A program made the position numbers and the translations under genes. A stretch of 31,420 nt of DNA, from the NCBI GenBank assembly GCA_947311175.1, contig CAMZKK010000068.1, positions 1-31,420 of the forward strand, written 5' to 3'. Under the pieces are notes generated by a model. That model did no database searches. It saw only the letters and a program-made list of their open reading frames with translations, and had not been told where the DNA came from. Source of the stretch: an uncultured Planctomycetota bacterium (GTDB lineage Bacteria; Planctomycetota; SZUA-567; JAFGNG01). The stretch's first letter is position 1. The number at the start of each line of letters is the position of its first letter. Of the stretch, positions 23,330 to 31,420 are shown piece after piece.

Positions 23330-24118
23330 TTAGTCACCGTCTATCAGACTACCTAATCCACCTAAGATTGAGCCTTCACCAGTGCTTCTTCCTCCGGCAG
23401 ATGGAGCATTTGCTAAAATTCTATCGGCAAGTCTAGAGAATGGTAAACTTTGAAGATATACAGTTCCGGTTCCCCTTAAGGTTGCAAGAAATAAACCTTC
23501 ACCACCTAAAAACATTGATTTTAAACTACCGGCACGCTCAATTGAATAATCAATATCTGGATGAAACGCAACAATACAGCCTGTATCTACTTTAATAGTT
23601 TCATTATTTAATTCTTTGCGAACAATTGTTCCACCAGCATGTAAAAAAGCCATCCCATCGCCTTTTAATCGTTGAAGAATAAAACCTTCTCCACCAAATA
23701 AACCCGCGCCAAATTTTTTAGTAAATGCAATTGAGATTTCTGTTCCCCTAGCGGCACAAAGAAATGCATCTTTTTGACAAAGTATATCTCCACCAATTTC
23801 AGCCATATCTAAAGGAATGATTGAGCCCGGATACGGAGCACCAAAGGCTACTCTTTTCTTTCCTGAACCATTATTTGTAAAATGAGTCATAAAAAGAGAT
23901 TCACCAGTTAATGCCCTTTTTGCAGCACCAAAGAGTTTACCCATAAGACCATCATCTGGCTTTGAGCCATCGCCAAGATGAGCTTCAAAGGTAATATCGC
24001 CATCCATCCAATTCATTGCCCCTGCCTCAGCAACGACAACCTCACCGGGATCTAGTTCAACCTCAACCACTTGTAAGTCATTGCCAATTATTTCATAATC
24101 AATTTCATCTGATTTCAT
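23330..24118 (-). CDS. AIM24 / TIGR00266 family protein
   Basis: Protein of 262 aa resembling the DUF124/TIGR00266 family (AIM24 fold, beta-rich, related in shape to the tryptophan RNA-binding attenuator protein). Recognisable segments are EVVVAEAGAMNWMDGDITFE, RVAFGAPYPGSIIPLDM, GAGLFGGEGFILQRLKGDG and MFLGGEGLFLATLRGTGTVY. The C-terminal tail is Gly-rich. No membrane helix or signal peptide is present, and molecular function is not established for bacterial members. AAGGAA precedes the ATG. A strong terminator follows directly, separating it from uvrA. Confidence 0.9.
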   Translation of the reverse strand: MKSDEIDYEIIGNDLQVVEVELDPGEVVVAEAGAMNWMDGDITFEAHLGDGSKPDDGLMGKLFGAAKRALTGESLFMTHFTNNGSGKKRVAFGAPYPGSIIPLDMAEIGGDILCQKDAFLCAARGTEISIAFTKKFGAGLFGGEGFILQRLKGDGMAFLHAGGTIVRKELNNETIKVDTGCIVAFHPDIDYSIERAGSLKSMFLGGEGLFLATLRGTGTVYLQSLPFSRLADRILANAPSAGGRSTGEGSILGGLGSLIDGD

Positions 24119-24285
24119 AGCATTCCTTTCTTCTTTTGATTTTTCAAAATTAAAACAAACAACTCTTATAATGATTCTATACTAATAATTTTAAAATCAA
24201 AAGGAAAAATAAAGCTAATGCAGTGATTGGATATGGAAATAAGGTATAGTTATTAGAACAAGTTGTTATTTTTTATTTGCGTTAT

Positions 24286-24314
24286 TTGCACCTTTCGTGA
24301 GTATTTATTATAAT
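24286..24314 (+). promoter_or_regulatory. Promoter of the aminotransferase-uvrB unit
   Basis: TTGCAC, a 17-base spacer and a perfect TATAAT. Transcription would begin near 24321, exactly where the palindromic repeat copy B begins, so the mRNA would start with that hairpin. Confidence 0.65.
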
Positions 24315-24320
24315 ATTTAT

Positions 24321-24350
24321 CCTAAATTCCACAGTTGATGCGGAGTTTAG
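24321..24350. repeat. Dispersed palindromic repeat, copy B
   Basis: CCTAAATTCC, then ACAGTTGATG, then CGGAGTTTAG, an imperfect palindrome with the same core as the copies at 2957, 5451 and 31357. It lies at the predicted 5' end of the aminotransferase mRNA. Confidence 0.5.
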
Positions 24351-24392
24351 ATTTATAGTAACTAACAGAACTTATTATAAGGAATATCATCA

Positions 24393-25493
24393 ATGAATTT
24401 TGCTAATCGAATTTCAAAAATGGATGTAAGTGGCGTAAGGAAGGTTTTTGACCTTGCCAAACAAATTGACAATCCGGTAAATTTATCTATTGGACAACCC
24501 CATTTTGCAGTGCCTGAAAATATAAAACAGGCTGCAATTGAAGCGATTAATGCCGATGATAACGCCTACACGCAAACTCAGGGTGCAAAGCAAATTAGAG
24601 AAGCAATCTTGTCGTCCGGCAATGGCAATAAATATGGCGAAAATCAACTTTTGGTTACCAGCGGAGTTTCCGGTGCCTTGACACTTGCCTTCCTTGCCTT
24701 GCTAAATGAAGGTGATGAAATCATTACTACCGACCCATATTTTGTATCATACAAACAGTTGTCATTGATGTGTGGAGCAAGACCAATCTTTGTTGACACC
24801 TATCCTGATTTTAAGCTCAATGCAGCTGATGTCTTGGAAAAAATAACCAAAAGAACTAAGTGTATTGTTTTGTCATCTCCGTCAAATCCCACTGGTGTTG
24901 TTTATTCTGAAGAAGAGCTTAAAGAATTGGCAACGGTTGCGAAGAATAATAATTTGCTGGTTATTAGCGATGAGATTTATGCCGATTTTATTTATGACGG
25001 TGAGTTGCCACGAATTAGTGATTATTATGAAAACACCTTGGTGCTTGGTGGTTTTTCAAAAAGTCATGCCATTACCGGTTGGCGACTTGGCTATGCCCTT
25101 GGACCAAAGGAATTGATTGGGGCAATGACTAAACTTCAGCAATTTACTTATGTCTGTGCACCTTCATTTGCTCAAACCGCTACAGCTTTGGCGGTTGGCA
25201 AACCTCTTGAAAAAGAGGTGGATGAATACAAAATCAAACGCAACAAAGTTTATCATGGTTTGCAAGAAATTGGTTATGAGGTTGAGCGTCCGGGAGGGGC
25301 TTTTTACATCTTTCCAAAAGTCCCGTGGGGAACAGATATGGAATTTGTCGAAGAGGCAATAAAAAATAAATTATTGATTATCCCCGGTAGTGTGTTTTCT
25401 GAAAAAAATACTCATTTTAGAATCAGCTACGCTGCAACTGAAGACACTATTAATCGTGGTTTGAGTATTCTTGAAAAGATATTCAAAAAATAG
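24393..25493 (+). CDS. PLP-dependent class I/II aminotransferase
   Basis: Fold-type I aminotransferase, 366 aa, aspartate-aminotransferase superfamily. The Schiff-base Lys is K223 in GGFSKSHAITGWRLGYALG. Other cofactor residues are N165 in SSPSNPTGVVY and D193 and Y196 in ISDEIYADFIY; the substrate-binding Arg is in FRISYA near the C-terminus. The N-terminus NLSIGQPHF is typical of AspC/AlaT-like enzymes. The amino donor and acceptor cannot be told. It is slightly shorter than the usual 380-400 aa. AAGGAA lies upstream of the ATG. uvrB follows 45 bp downstream and is probably cotranscribed. Confidence 0.92.
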   Translation: MNFANRISKMDVSGVRKVFDLAKQIDNPVNLSIGQPHFAVPENIKQAAIEAINADDNAYTQTQGAKQIREAILSSGNGNKYGENQLLVTSGVSGALTLAFLALLNEGDEIITTDPYFVSYKQLSLMCGARPIFVDTYPDFKLNAADVLEKITKRTKCIVLSSPSNPTGVVYSEEELKELATVAKNNNLLVISDEIYADFIYDGELPRISDYYENTLVLGGFSKSHAITGWRLGYALGPKELIGAMTKLQQFTYVCAPSFAQTATALAVGKPLEKEVDEYKIKRNKVYHGLQEIGYEVERPGGAFYIFPKVPWGTDMEFVEEAIKNKLLIIPGSVFSEKNTHFRISYAATEDTINRGLSILEKIFKK

Positions 25494-25538
25494 ATGACAC
25501 ATTTTAAGCCTTTTCATTTTTGATTTATTGCTGATATT

Positions 25539-27584
25539 ATGGGTATATTTCATTTAAAAAGTGACTTCTCTCCAGCAGGTGAACAGCCAAAGGCTATCGA
25601 GGAGATAGTCAAGGGAATAGAGGCAAAACAAAAGCATCAAACACTTTTGGGAGTTACCGGTTCGGGTAAAACCTTTGTCATTGCCAATGCAATCAGCAAA
25701 TTTGATTTGCCGGTATTAGTCATTTCTCATAACAAAACCCTTTGTGCTCAACTTTACGGTGAATTTAAAAACTTTTTTCCAGACAACGCAGTTGAATACT
25801 TTGTTTCATATTATGATTATTATCAGCCAGAGGCATACCTCCCTGCCACCGATGTTTATATCGAAAAAGATGCCTCAATAAATGAAAAAATAGATAGATT
25901 GCGACTTTCTGCAACGGCAAACCTTATGCTAAGAAAAGATGTTATTGTTGTTGCTTCGGTATCCTGCATTTATGGTCTTGGGCGACCACGAGATTATGCC
26001 GCATTGGTTATTGAACTTAATGTGGGAATGGAGATTAGTCGAGAAGAGTTATTGCGTAAATTGGTTGATGTTCAGTATATCCGTAATGACATTGGTTTTG
26101 CTCGTGGCAATATTAGAGTGAGAGGTGATGCCATTGAAGTTTGGCCGTCCTATCAGGAAACCGTGATTAGGATTGAATTGTTTGGCGATGAGATTGACGG
26201 CATCCACGAAATTAATTATTTGACTGGAGAGATTATAAATACCTTTGAGGAGCTACAAGTCTTGCCGGCGAAACATTTTGTGATGGAGGCAGGAACTGTT
26301 GAAAATTCCATATCATCGATTGAAGCAGAGTTAGAAGAGCAACTAAAATTTCTTAGAAAAAATAACAAATTGCTTGAGGCACAGCGTCTTGAAAGCAGAA
26401 CCGAATATGATATGGAATTATTAAAAGAGATTGGGTATTGCCAAGGGGTAGAAAACTATTCTCGTCATTTCGATGGCAGAAAACCCGGAGAAAGACCGGC
26501 AAATTTATTTGATTATTTTCCTGATGAATTTCTTTTGGTTATTGACGAATCGCATGTTACTGTCCCTCAAATCAGAGGGATGTTCAATGGCGACCGTTCT
26601 CGAAAAATGAATCTCGTGGAGCATGGTTTTCGTCTTCCTTCAGCCCTTGATAATCGCCCGATTTATTTTGAAGAGTTTAAGGAACTTCAACCATCAACGA
26701 TTTATGTTTCGGCTACCCCGGCAGATTATGAAATAGAACTTTGCAATCGAAAGCCGGTGGAATTGGTCACTCGCCCAACCGGTCTAATTGATCCTCCGAT
26801 TGAGGTTAGGCCGGCAAAGGGACAAGTAGAGGATATTCAAAATGAAATTAAGGCACGGGCAAAAAATAAGGAACGAGTCCTTATAACCACCCTTACCAAA
26901 AAACTAGCGGAAGATCTCGATGAGTATTGCCGAGAACGAGGTTTGCGGACAATGTATATGCACTCTGATATCAAGGCATTAGACAGGGTTGAGATTTTGA
27001 AAAATTTGAGATTAGGTAAATTTGATGCCTTAATTGGAGTTAATCTTTTGCGAGAAGGATTGGACTTGCCGGAAGTATCACTTGTGATAGTAATTGATGC
27101 CGACAAGCAGGGTTTTTTAAGAAGTCACACCAGCTTGATGCAGACGATTGGACGAACAGCGAGAAATGTTGGCGGTGAAGTTATTTTTTATGCAGATTCA
27201 ATTAGCGATGCAATGCAAAAAACAATTGAGGTCGTGGATGAAAGACGAGCATATCAAATTGATTTCAACAAAAAGCATAATATTATTCCTCAAACCGTTA
27301 AGAGGGCAATTGATACCGGACTTGAAGGATATTTTGAAGATGATATTGCCGCAGAAGACAATCCGGAATATTTATCGTCAAAAGAAAGGGCATTAGAGAT
27401 TGAACTATTGGAAAAAGAAATGCTTTCTGCTTCAAAAGAAATGCGTTTTGAAGATGCCGCAGCTATTAGAGATCGCCTCCTCACATTAAATGCCCCCATT
27501 GATTATACTCCGGCAAATGAGGTCAAGGCATTACAAAAAAAATACAAACGCAAAAAGAAGGGCTATCGAAGTAAAAGAAAATAA
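25539..27584 (+). CDS. uvrB: Excinuclease ABC subunit B
   Basis: Helicase-like damage-verification subunit of nucleotide excision repair, 681 aa, full length. Walker A is GVTGSGKT (residues 38-45). The Tyr-rich beta-hairpin region YFVSYYDYYQPEAYLP (about 87-102) inserts between the strands. DESHVTVPQIRGMFNGDRSR and the helicase motif VI region QTIGRTARNVGGEVIFYAD are present. A C-terminal UVR domain (EMLSASKEMRFEDAAAIRDRLL region) binds UvrA and UvrC, and the tail is very basic. No good ribosome site precedes the ATG, which suggests coupling to the aminotransferase message. uvrC is not in the window. Confidence 0.97.
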   Translation: MGIFHLKSDFSPAGEQPKAIEEIVKGIEAKQKHQTLLGVTGSGKTFVIANAISKFDLPVLVISHNKTLCAQLYGEFKNFFPDNAVEYFVSYYDYYQPEAYLPATDVYIEKDASINEKIDRLRLSATANLMLRKDVIVVASVSCIYGLGRPRDYAALVIELNVGMEISREELLRKLVDVQYIRNDIGFARGNIRVRGDAIEVWPSYQETVIRIELFGDEIDGIHEINYLTGEIINTFEELQVLPAKHFVMEAGTVENSISSIEAELEEQLKFLRKNNKLLEAQRLESRTEYDMELLKEIGYCQGVENYSRHFDGRKPGERPANLFDYFPDEFLLVIDESHVTVPQIRGMFNGDRSRKMNLVEHGFRLPSALDNRPIYFEEFKELQPSTIYVSATPADYEIELCNRKPVELVTRPTGLIDPPIEVRPAKGQVEDIQNEIKARAKNKERVLITTLTKKLAEDLDEYCRERGLRTMYMHSDIKALDRVEILKNLRLGKFDALIGVNLLREGLDLPEVSLVIVIDADKQGFLRSHTSLMQTIGRTARNVGGEVIFYADSISDAMQKTIEVVDERRAYQIDFNKKHNIIPQTVKRAIDTGLEGYFEDDIAAEDNPEYLSSKERALEIELLEKEMLSASKEMRFEDAAAIRDRLLTLNAPIDYTPANEVKALQKKYKRKKKGYRSKRK

Positions 27585-27637
27585 GAAAGAATAAAATTTA
27601 CAGTCATTTCATAAAGTTATTAAATTCAAGATTGCAC

Positions 27638-27666
27638 TTGCTTAATTTCTAATATAGAGTTATATT
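27638..27666 (+). promoter_or_regulatory. Candidate rpsA promoter
   Basis: TTGCTT, a 17-base spacer and TATATT. The start would be near 27673, about 100 bases before the rpsA ATG and just before a terminator-like hairpin. Confidence 0.45.
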
Positions 27667-27684
27667 GTTTAGCTTATTATGAAG

Positions 27685-27719
27685 CTGTTCTATGTATGGA
27701 ACAGTGTTTTTTACTTTTT
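27685..27719 (+). terminator. Terminator or attenuator in the uvrB-rpsA gap
   Basis: CTGTTC and GAACAG form a six-bp stem around TATGTATG, followed by TGTTTTTTACTTTTTTT. It either ends the uvrB message or, if the promoter at 27638 is real, sits in the rpsA leader as an attenuator. Confidence 0.6.
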
Positions 27720-27774
27720 TTGGGTATCTGCAAATTGTTCCCTTGTAGGGTTGCAGGTGCAAGGAGATTTTTTA

Positions 27775-29550
27775 ATGGTTAGGCCAGGTAGATTTAAATT
27801 TGTAAATAGTGTCATCTCTGAAGATGAGATGGAAAAAGAGTTTCTCGCTTGTATGGGCGAAATCAAAGAAGAAACTCTCGATGAAATAGTTGGATCAGAT
27901 TCTTCTGAATTTGTAGTTGATTCAATTGTAAAAGGAAAAGTCATCAGAGTCATTGGTGATGAAGTTGTGGTTGACATCAACTACAAGAGTGAAGGTTATA
28001 TTTCAATCAGAGAGTTTGATGATCCTTCAGAATTTGAGGCAGGTAAAGAAATAGAAGTATTTCTTGAAGATCTTGATGAATTCACCGGACATTTACTCTT
28101 AAGTAAACGTAAAGCAGATCGCATCCGTGGTTGGGAAAAAATCATGGAAGAGCATAGCGTTGGCAATATTGTCAAAGGTAAGGCTATGCGCAAGATTAAA
28201 GGTGGTCTTCTTATTGATATTGGAGTACCAGTATTTCTTCCTGCAAGTCAGGTTGATATCAGAAGGACTGGCGATATTGCAGAATACATTGGAAAAGATC
28301 TTGAGTGTAAGATTATCAAGATTGATAAAGAACGAAGAAATATTGTTCTTTCAAGGCGTAAGATTCTTGAAGAAGATAGAGATCGCAAAAAGATTACAAT
28401 TCTTGAATCATTGGTTAAAGGTGAAATCCGCAAGGGCTTAGTTAAGAACATCACCGACTTTGGTGCATTCGTTGACCTTGGTGGTATTGATGGTCTTCTT
28501 CACATTACAGATATGAGTTGGGGACGAGTATCTCATCCATCAGAAATTGTTGCAATTGACGATGAAATCGAAGTAAAGATATTGGACTTTGACCTTGATC
28601 GTGAAAGAATTTCACTCGGACTCAAGCAGACAAGTGCAAACCCATGGGAAAATATCAGAGAAAAATATCCTATTGGTAGCAGAATTACCGGTCAAGTTGT
28701 AAATGTTATGCCTTATGGAGCATTCATCAAACTTGAAGAAGGAATTGAAGGACTTGTTCACATTAGTGAAATGAGCTGGACTCGTCAAATCTCTCACCCA
28801 TCTGAAATGGTGGCTATTGGCGATATGATCGAAATTGTTGTGCTTGATATTAATGAAGACAAACACGAGCTATCAATGGGAATGAAGCAGATTGACGAAA
28901 ACCCATGGACAACGGTTGAAGAAAAATATCCAGTAGGCACCGTCATTAGTGGTAGAGTTCGCAATATGACTGGATATGGAGCATTCGTTGAACTTGAAGA
29001 GGGCATTGATGGTCTCCTCCACGTTTCTGATATGAGCTGGACAAAGAAGATTACTCATCCTTCAGTCGTTCTTAAGAAAGGTGACAAGCTAGATACAATT
29101 GTGCTTTCTGTTGATCAAGATAGAAAAAGAGTTGCATTAGGCATGAAGCAGATGATAAGCGATCCTTGGGAATCATCTATTCCTGAAAAATATAAAGTTG
29201 GCGATATTGTTAAAGGACCAGTCACAAAACTAACTAATTTTGGGGCATTTATTGAATTAGAAAACGATCTTGAAGGTCTTCTTCATATTAGTGAAATGTC
29301 TGACTCAAAGATTGAAAAGCCTGAAGATGTAGTAAATGTTGGCGATGAAGCTACACTTATGATTATCAATGTTGACAATGATAATCGTAAAATTGGTTTA
29401 TCTCTTCGTGCCTGTGTTGGTATGGATGAAGATGGAGAAATTAGCGAAGAGGCAGTTAAGGCTGCCCTTGAGAAGGCTGAGGCTTCCGCTGCCGCAAGAG
29501 AAAAAGATGAAGCCGCTTATGAGCAAGAAGTTGCAGAAGCTGGCGAATAA
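27775..29550 (+). CDS. rpsA: 30S ribosomal protein S1
   Basis: RNA-binding ribosomal protein that brings mRNA to the 30S subunit, 591 aa, typical for a six-domain S1. Six S1 (OB-fold) repeats are visible, starting about 15-35 residues after the N-terminus. The later repeats carry the canonical forms GAFVDLGGIDGLLHITDMSW, GAFIKLEEGIEGLVHISEMS, GAFVELEEGIDGLLHVSDMS and GAFIELENDLEGLLHISEMS, linked by NPW-containing hinges. The C-terminal 40 residues are Ala/Glu-rich. The frame extends upstream to 27679, but that part is hydrophobic and unlike S1; ATG 27775 has AAGGAGA eight bases upstream and is preferred. A strong terminator follows the stop. Confidence 0.96.
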   Translation: MVRPGRFKFVNSVISEDEMEKEFLACMGEIKEETLDEIVGSDSSEFVVDSIVKGKVIRVIGDEVVVDINYKSEGYISIREFDDPSEFEAGKEIEVFLEDLDEFTGHLLLSKRKADRIRGWEKIMEEHSVGNIVKGKAMRKIKGGLLIDIGVPVFLPASQVDIRRTGDIAEYIGKDLECKIIKIDKERRNIVLSRRKILEEDRDRKKITILESLVKGEIRKGLVKNITDFGAFVDLGGIDGLLHITDMSWGRVSHPSEIVAIDDEIEVKILDFDLDRERISLGLKQTSANPWENIREKYPIGSRITGQVVNVMPYGAFIKLEEGIEGLVHISEMSWTRQISHPSEMVAIGDMIEIVVLDINEDKHELSMGMKQIDENPWTTVEEKYPVGTVISGRVRNMTGYGAFVELEEGIDGLLHVSDMSWTKKITHPSVVLKKGDKLDTIVLSVDQDRKRVALGMKQMISDPWESSIPEKYKVGDIVKGPVTKLTNFGAFIELENDLEGLLHISEMSDSKIEKPEDVVNVGDEATLMIINVDNDNRKIGLSLRACVGMDEDGEISEEAVKAALEKAEASAAAREKDEAAYEQEVAEAGE

Positions 29551-29600
29551 TCAAAGTAAGTTAAAACAAGGGTAATGAGATGATTTTACTCTAAAAGTGA

Positions 29601-29638
29601 AACAAAAAAGGGTGGCTTTATTGCTATCCTTTTTTGTT
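29601..29638 (+). terminator. Intrinsic terminator of rpsA
   Basis: AACAAAAAAGGGTGGC pairs over its full length (including two G-U pairs) with GCTATCCTTTTTTGTT, loop TTTATT, ending in a T-tract. It lies 50 bp after the rpsA stop. Confidence 0.85.
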
Positions 29639-29647
29639 GTTTTAAAC

Positions 29648-29673
29648 CTAAATTATTTCTGCTAAATTTAGGA
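29648..29673. repeat. Palindrome upstream of rmuC
   Basis: CCTAAATT and AATTTAGG face each other across about ten bases. The arms equal the outer arms of the dispersed repeat (copies at 2957, 24321 and others) but the CCG core is missing; a lone AAATTTAGGAT recurs near 29715. Confidence 0.4.
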
Positions 29674-29752
29674 TGAAGGATGTTCTACGAGCGGGCTTTA
29701 ATGAAACGGCTGAAATTTAGGATTAAATGTCGGCAAAGAAAAAGGAAATTTT

Positions 29753-31228
29753 ATGATAGAAATATTGGTAATGGTATTAATAGTCCTTGCGATAGTTAAT
29801 ATTGTGATTGGGTTAAAAGGTATCAGTTCCTCAAATGTTAAAGCTCAATTGAAAAAAGTAGAGAAATACATCTTAAAGTTTGATGCATCTTTAGATAAAA
29901 CCGAAAAATCTATTAGAGATGAATTTCAAAGGAACAGAACTGAGAGTAACGGCTATTCAAAGGCAAGCAGAGAAGAATTAACAAAGTCGCTTAGTCTGTT
30001 TGGCGAACAATTCTCTGAAAATGTAAAAGCCTTGAATGACGTATTAAATGAAAAATTTTCGGTTCAGAATAAACAACAAATAACATTTAATAAGCAAACT
30101 ATTGACAATACAAAAGAGAATAGAGACGAGTTGGCAAAATCGTTAAAATCATTTGAAAAAAACTTTTCAGATAACATTAAAAATCTAAATGATTTATTGA
30201 GGTTAAGTTTTGGGGACTTCAACAAACAGCAGGTTGAGCTAAATAAACAAGCAACAGATAATATTAACAATGTGGAGAAAACGATTGAAAAAAATCTTAA
30301 GTCCATTAGAGAAGACAACGCTACGCAGCTTAGTGAAATGAGAAAGACGGTTGATGAAAAACTTCAAACTACCCTAGAAAAGCGACTAGGAGAATCATTC
30401 AAGCAAGTAAGTGATAGATTAGAGCAAGTTCATAAGGGTCTAGGTGAAATGCAAAATATTGCGACAGGCGTTGGAGACTTAAAAAAAGTATTGTCTAATG
30501 TCAAGACAAGAGGCGTGCTTGGAGAATATCAGCTTGAAAATATTTTAGAACAGATATTGACTCCAGAGCAATATGCAAAAAATGTTGCGACCAAAAAAGG
30601 AAGCCAAGCAAATGTAGAGTTCGCATTAAGATTGCCAGGAAAGGAATCGGATAAAGAAGTATGGTTGCCGATTGATTCTAAATTTCCAATTGAAGATTAT
30701 GATAGACTGCTTGCTGCATTTGATAAGGGCGATAAAAAAGAAATCGAAATAGCCGAAAAGAATTTAGTGAAAAAAATTGAAAGTTTTGCCAAGAATATAA
30801 GTGACAAATATATCGACCCACCTCATACCACGGATTTTGGCATAATGTTTTTGCCGGTCGAAAGCTTGTATGCCGAAGTATTGAGGCATCCTGGATTGTT
30901 TGAAATATTGCAAAGAAAATATAAAATAACCGTTACCGGACCTACAACTTTGTCTGCGCTGTTAAATAGTTTACAAATGGGCTTTAGAACCCTTGCCGTC
31001 CAAAAAAGAAGTAGTGAAGTTTGGGACATTTTAAAATCGGTTAAATCTGAATTTAAAGAATTTTCAGGTGTTTTAACAAAGGTGCAAAAACAACTAAATA
31101 CTGCCTCGGGTACTCTTGAGACATTACAAACCACAAGAACAAATGTGCTGGAGAGAAAACTTAAAAATATTGAGTCTTTTTCATCCATTGAATCGAAAAA
31201 ACTATTGAAAGTGCCAAAAGATGAATAG
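29753..31228 (+). CDS. rmuC: DNA recombination protein RmuC
   Basis: Protein of 491 aa of the RmuC family, which limits DNA inversions between short inverted repeats and is thought to contain a nuclease-like domain. It has an N-terminal membrane helix (about residues 1-20), then a long coiled coil (about 30-240). The coiled coil contains two related blocks with EELTKSLSLFGEQFSENVK and DELAKSLKSFEKNFSDNIK, pointing to an internal duplication of about 58 residues. The conserved RmuC domain (about 245-460) includes GVLGEYQLENILEQIL, LPIDSKFPIEDYDRLL, TDFGIMFLPVESLYAEVL and TVTGPTTLSALLNSLQMGF. AAGGAAA lies upstream of the ATG. It is separated from rpsA by a strong terminator and should have its own promoter. 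Confidence 0.95.
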   Translation: MIEILVMVLIVLAIVNIVIGLKGISSSNVKAQLKKVEKYILKFDASLDKTEKSIRDEFQRNRTESNGYSKASREELTKSLSLFGEQFSENVKALNDVLNEKFSVQNKQQITFNKQTIDNTKENRDELAKSLKSFEKNFSDNIKNLNDLLRLSFGDFNKQQVELNKQATDNINNVEKTIEKNLKSIREDNATQLSEMRKTVDEKLQTTLEKRLGESFKQVSDRLEQVHKGLGEMQNIATGVGDLKKVLSNVKTRGVLGEYQLENILEQILTPEQYAKNVATKKGSQANVEFALRLPGKESDKEVWLPIDSKFPIEDYDRLLAAFDKGDKKEIEIAEKNLVKKIESFAKNISDKYIDPPHTTDFGIMFLPVESLYAEVLRHPGLFEILQRKYKITVTGPTTLSALLNSLQMGFRTLAVQKRSSEVWDILKSVKSEFKEFSGVLTKVQKQLNTASGTLETLQTTRTNVLERKLKNIESFSSIESKKLLKVPKDE

Positions 31229-31297
31229 ACAAATATCAACTTTTATCGAAAACTTGCTAAAAACTTAAAATAATTAACAATATTATTGATTTCGCTC

Positions 31298-31325
31298 TTG
31301 CTTTTATTGGCTTTGACCATAGAAT
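31298..31325 (+). promoter_or_regulatory. Candidate tRNA promoter
   Basis: TTGCTT, a 16-base spacer and TAGAAT, giving a leader of about 60 bases that would include repeat copy C. Only a moderate match. Confidence 0.3.
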
Positions 31326-31356
31326 ATTTCTCTTGCTTGAGCAGGTATGCTTAAGT

Positions 31357-31386
31357 TCTAATTCCGTAGTCAGCTACGAAATTTAG
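31357..31386. repeat. Dispersed palindromic repeat, copy C
   Basis: TTCTAATTCCGTAG, then TCAG, then CTACGAAATTTAG, the best-paired hairpin of the family. It ends about 10 bp before the tRNA, so it could form in the tRNA precursor leader. Confidence 0.5.
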
Positions 31387-31395
31387 TATAAACGG

Positions 31396-31420
31396 GGGCG
31401 ATTAGCTCAGCTGGCTAGAG
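31396..31420 (+). tRNA. tRNA, 5' part only
   Basis: GGGCGAT (acceptor strand), then TA, then GCTCAGCTGGCTAGAG, the D-stem and D-loop with the invariant A, GG and TAG positions of a bacterial tRNA. The window ends before the anticodon, so the amino acid cannot be read; the acceptor and D-arm resemble isoleucine or alanine tRNAs. Confidence 0.85.

Noticed and set aside
27679..27774. N-terminal 32-residue extension of ribosomal protein S1
   Set aside because: Hydrophobic sequence unlike S1, overlapping a terminator-like hairpin; the ATG at 27775 has a strong ribosome site.

Overview
AT-rich bacterial chromosome segment (clearly below half G+C by eye; not computed). It carries ordinary housekeeping genes (recA, uvrA, uvrB, rpsA, rmuC, argJ, bioB), envelope and ion-transport genes, and the first bases of a tRNA. 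A lipoprotein signal peptide and a TonB-like protein point to a cell with an outer membrane. The lineage cannot be fixed from the window. Fusions such as excisionase-type HTH + PTS EIIA, antiporter + EIIA and an SLC12-type permease are compatible with a PVC-like or candidate-phylum bacterium, but that is inference. I see no rRNA, prophage, plasmid backbone or CRISPR array.

Layout. 1-2954 (+): the end of a metallo-beta-lactamase-fold hydrolase and a cation-chloride-cotransporter-like permease. 2998-6279 (-): a likely operon of TPR lipoprotein, membrane coiled-coil protein and M48 membrane peptidase. 6485-9968 (+): recA, an AI-2E/PerM-family permease with an unusual calcium-loop-like insert, and a TonB-like protein. 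10086-14802 (-): two monovalent cation/proton antiporters, one ending in CBS domains and one in an EIIA domain, with an HTH-EIIA protein between them. 15294-18013 (+): glycosyltransferase, argJ and a stand-alone receiver. 18036-19008 (-): bioB interrupted by a one-base shift in an A8 run. 19085-19858 (+): an unassigned alpha/beta-hydrolase-like protein. 19859-20456: a gene-free stretch with a possible insertion-element remnant, terminators, and a near-consensus promoter facing a structured, non-coding-looking region. 20457-24118 (-): uvrA and an AIM24-family protein. 24393-31228 (+): aminotransferase, uvrB, rpsA and rmuC, then a tRNA cut by the window edge.

How the parts may work together. 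RecA, UvrA, UvrB and RmuC are all DNA repair/recombination proteins but sit in separate transcription units. The most coherent local theme is ion homeostasis: an SLC12-like permease plus two antiporters associated with three regulatory modules (CBS pair, EIIA, HTH-EIIA). This suggests that phosphotransfer and nucleotide status feed into K+/Na+/H+ balance. The most interesting unexplained pieces are the promoter-driven structured region near 20.2-20.4 kb, a dispersed palindromic repeat with core CTAAATTCCG, the HTH-EIIA/antiporter module, the insert in the permease, and terminator-like hairpins directly upstream of uvrA and rpsA.
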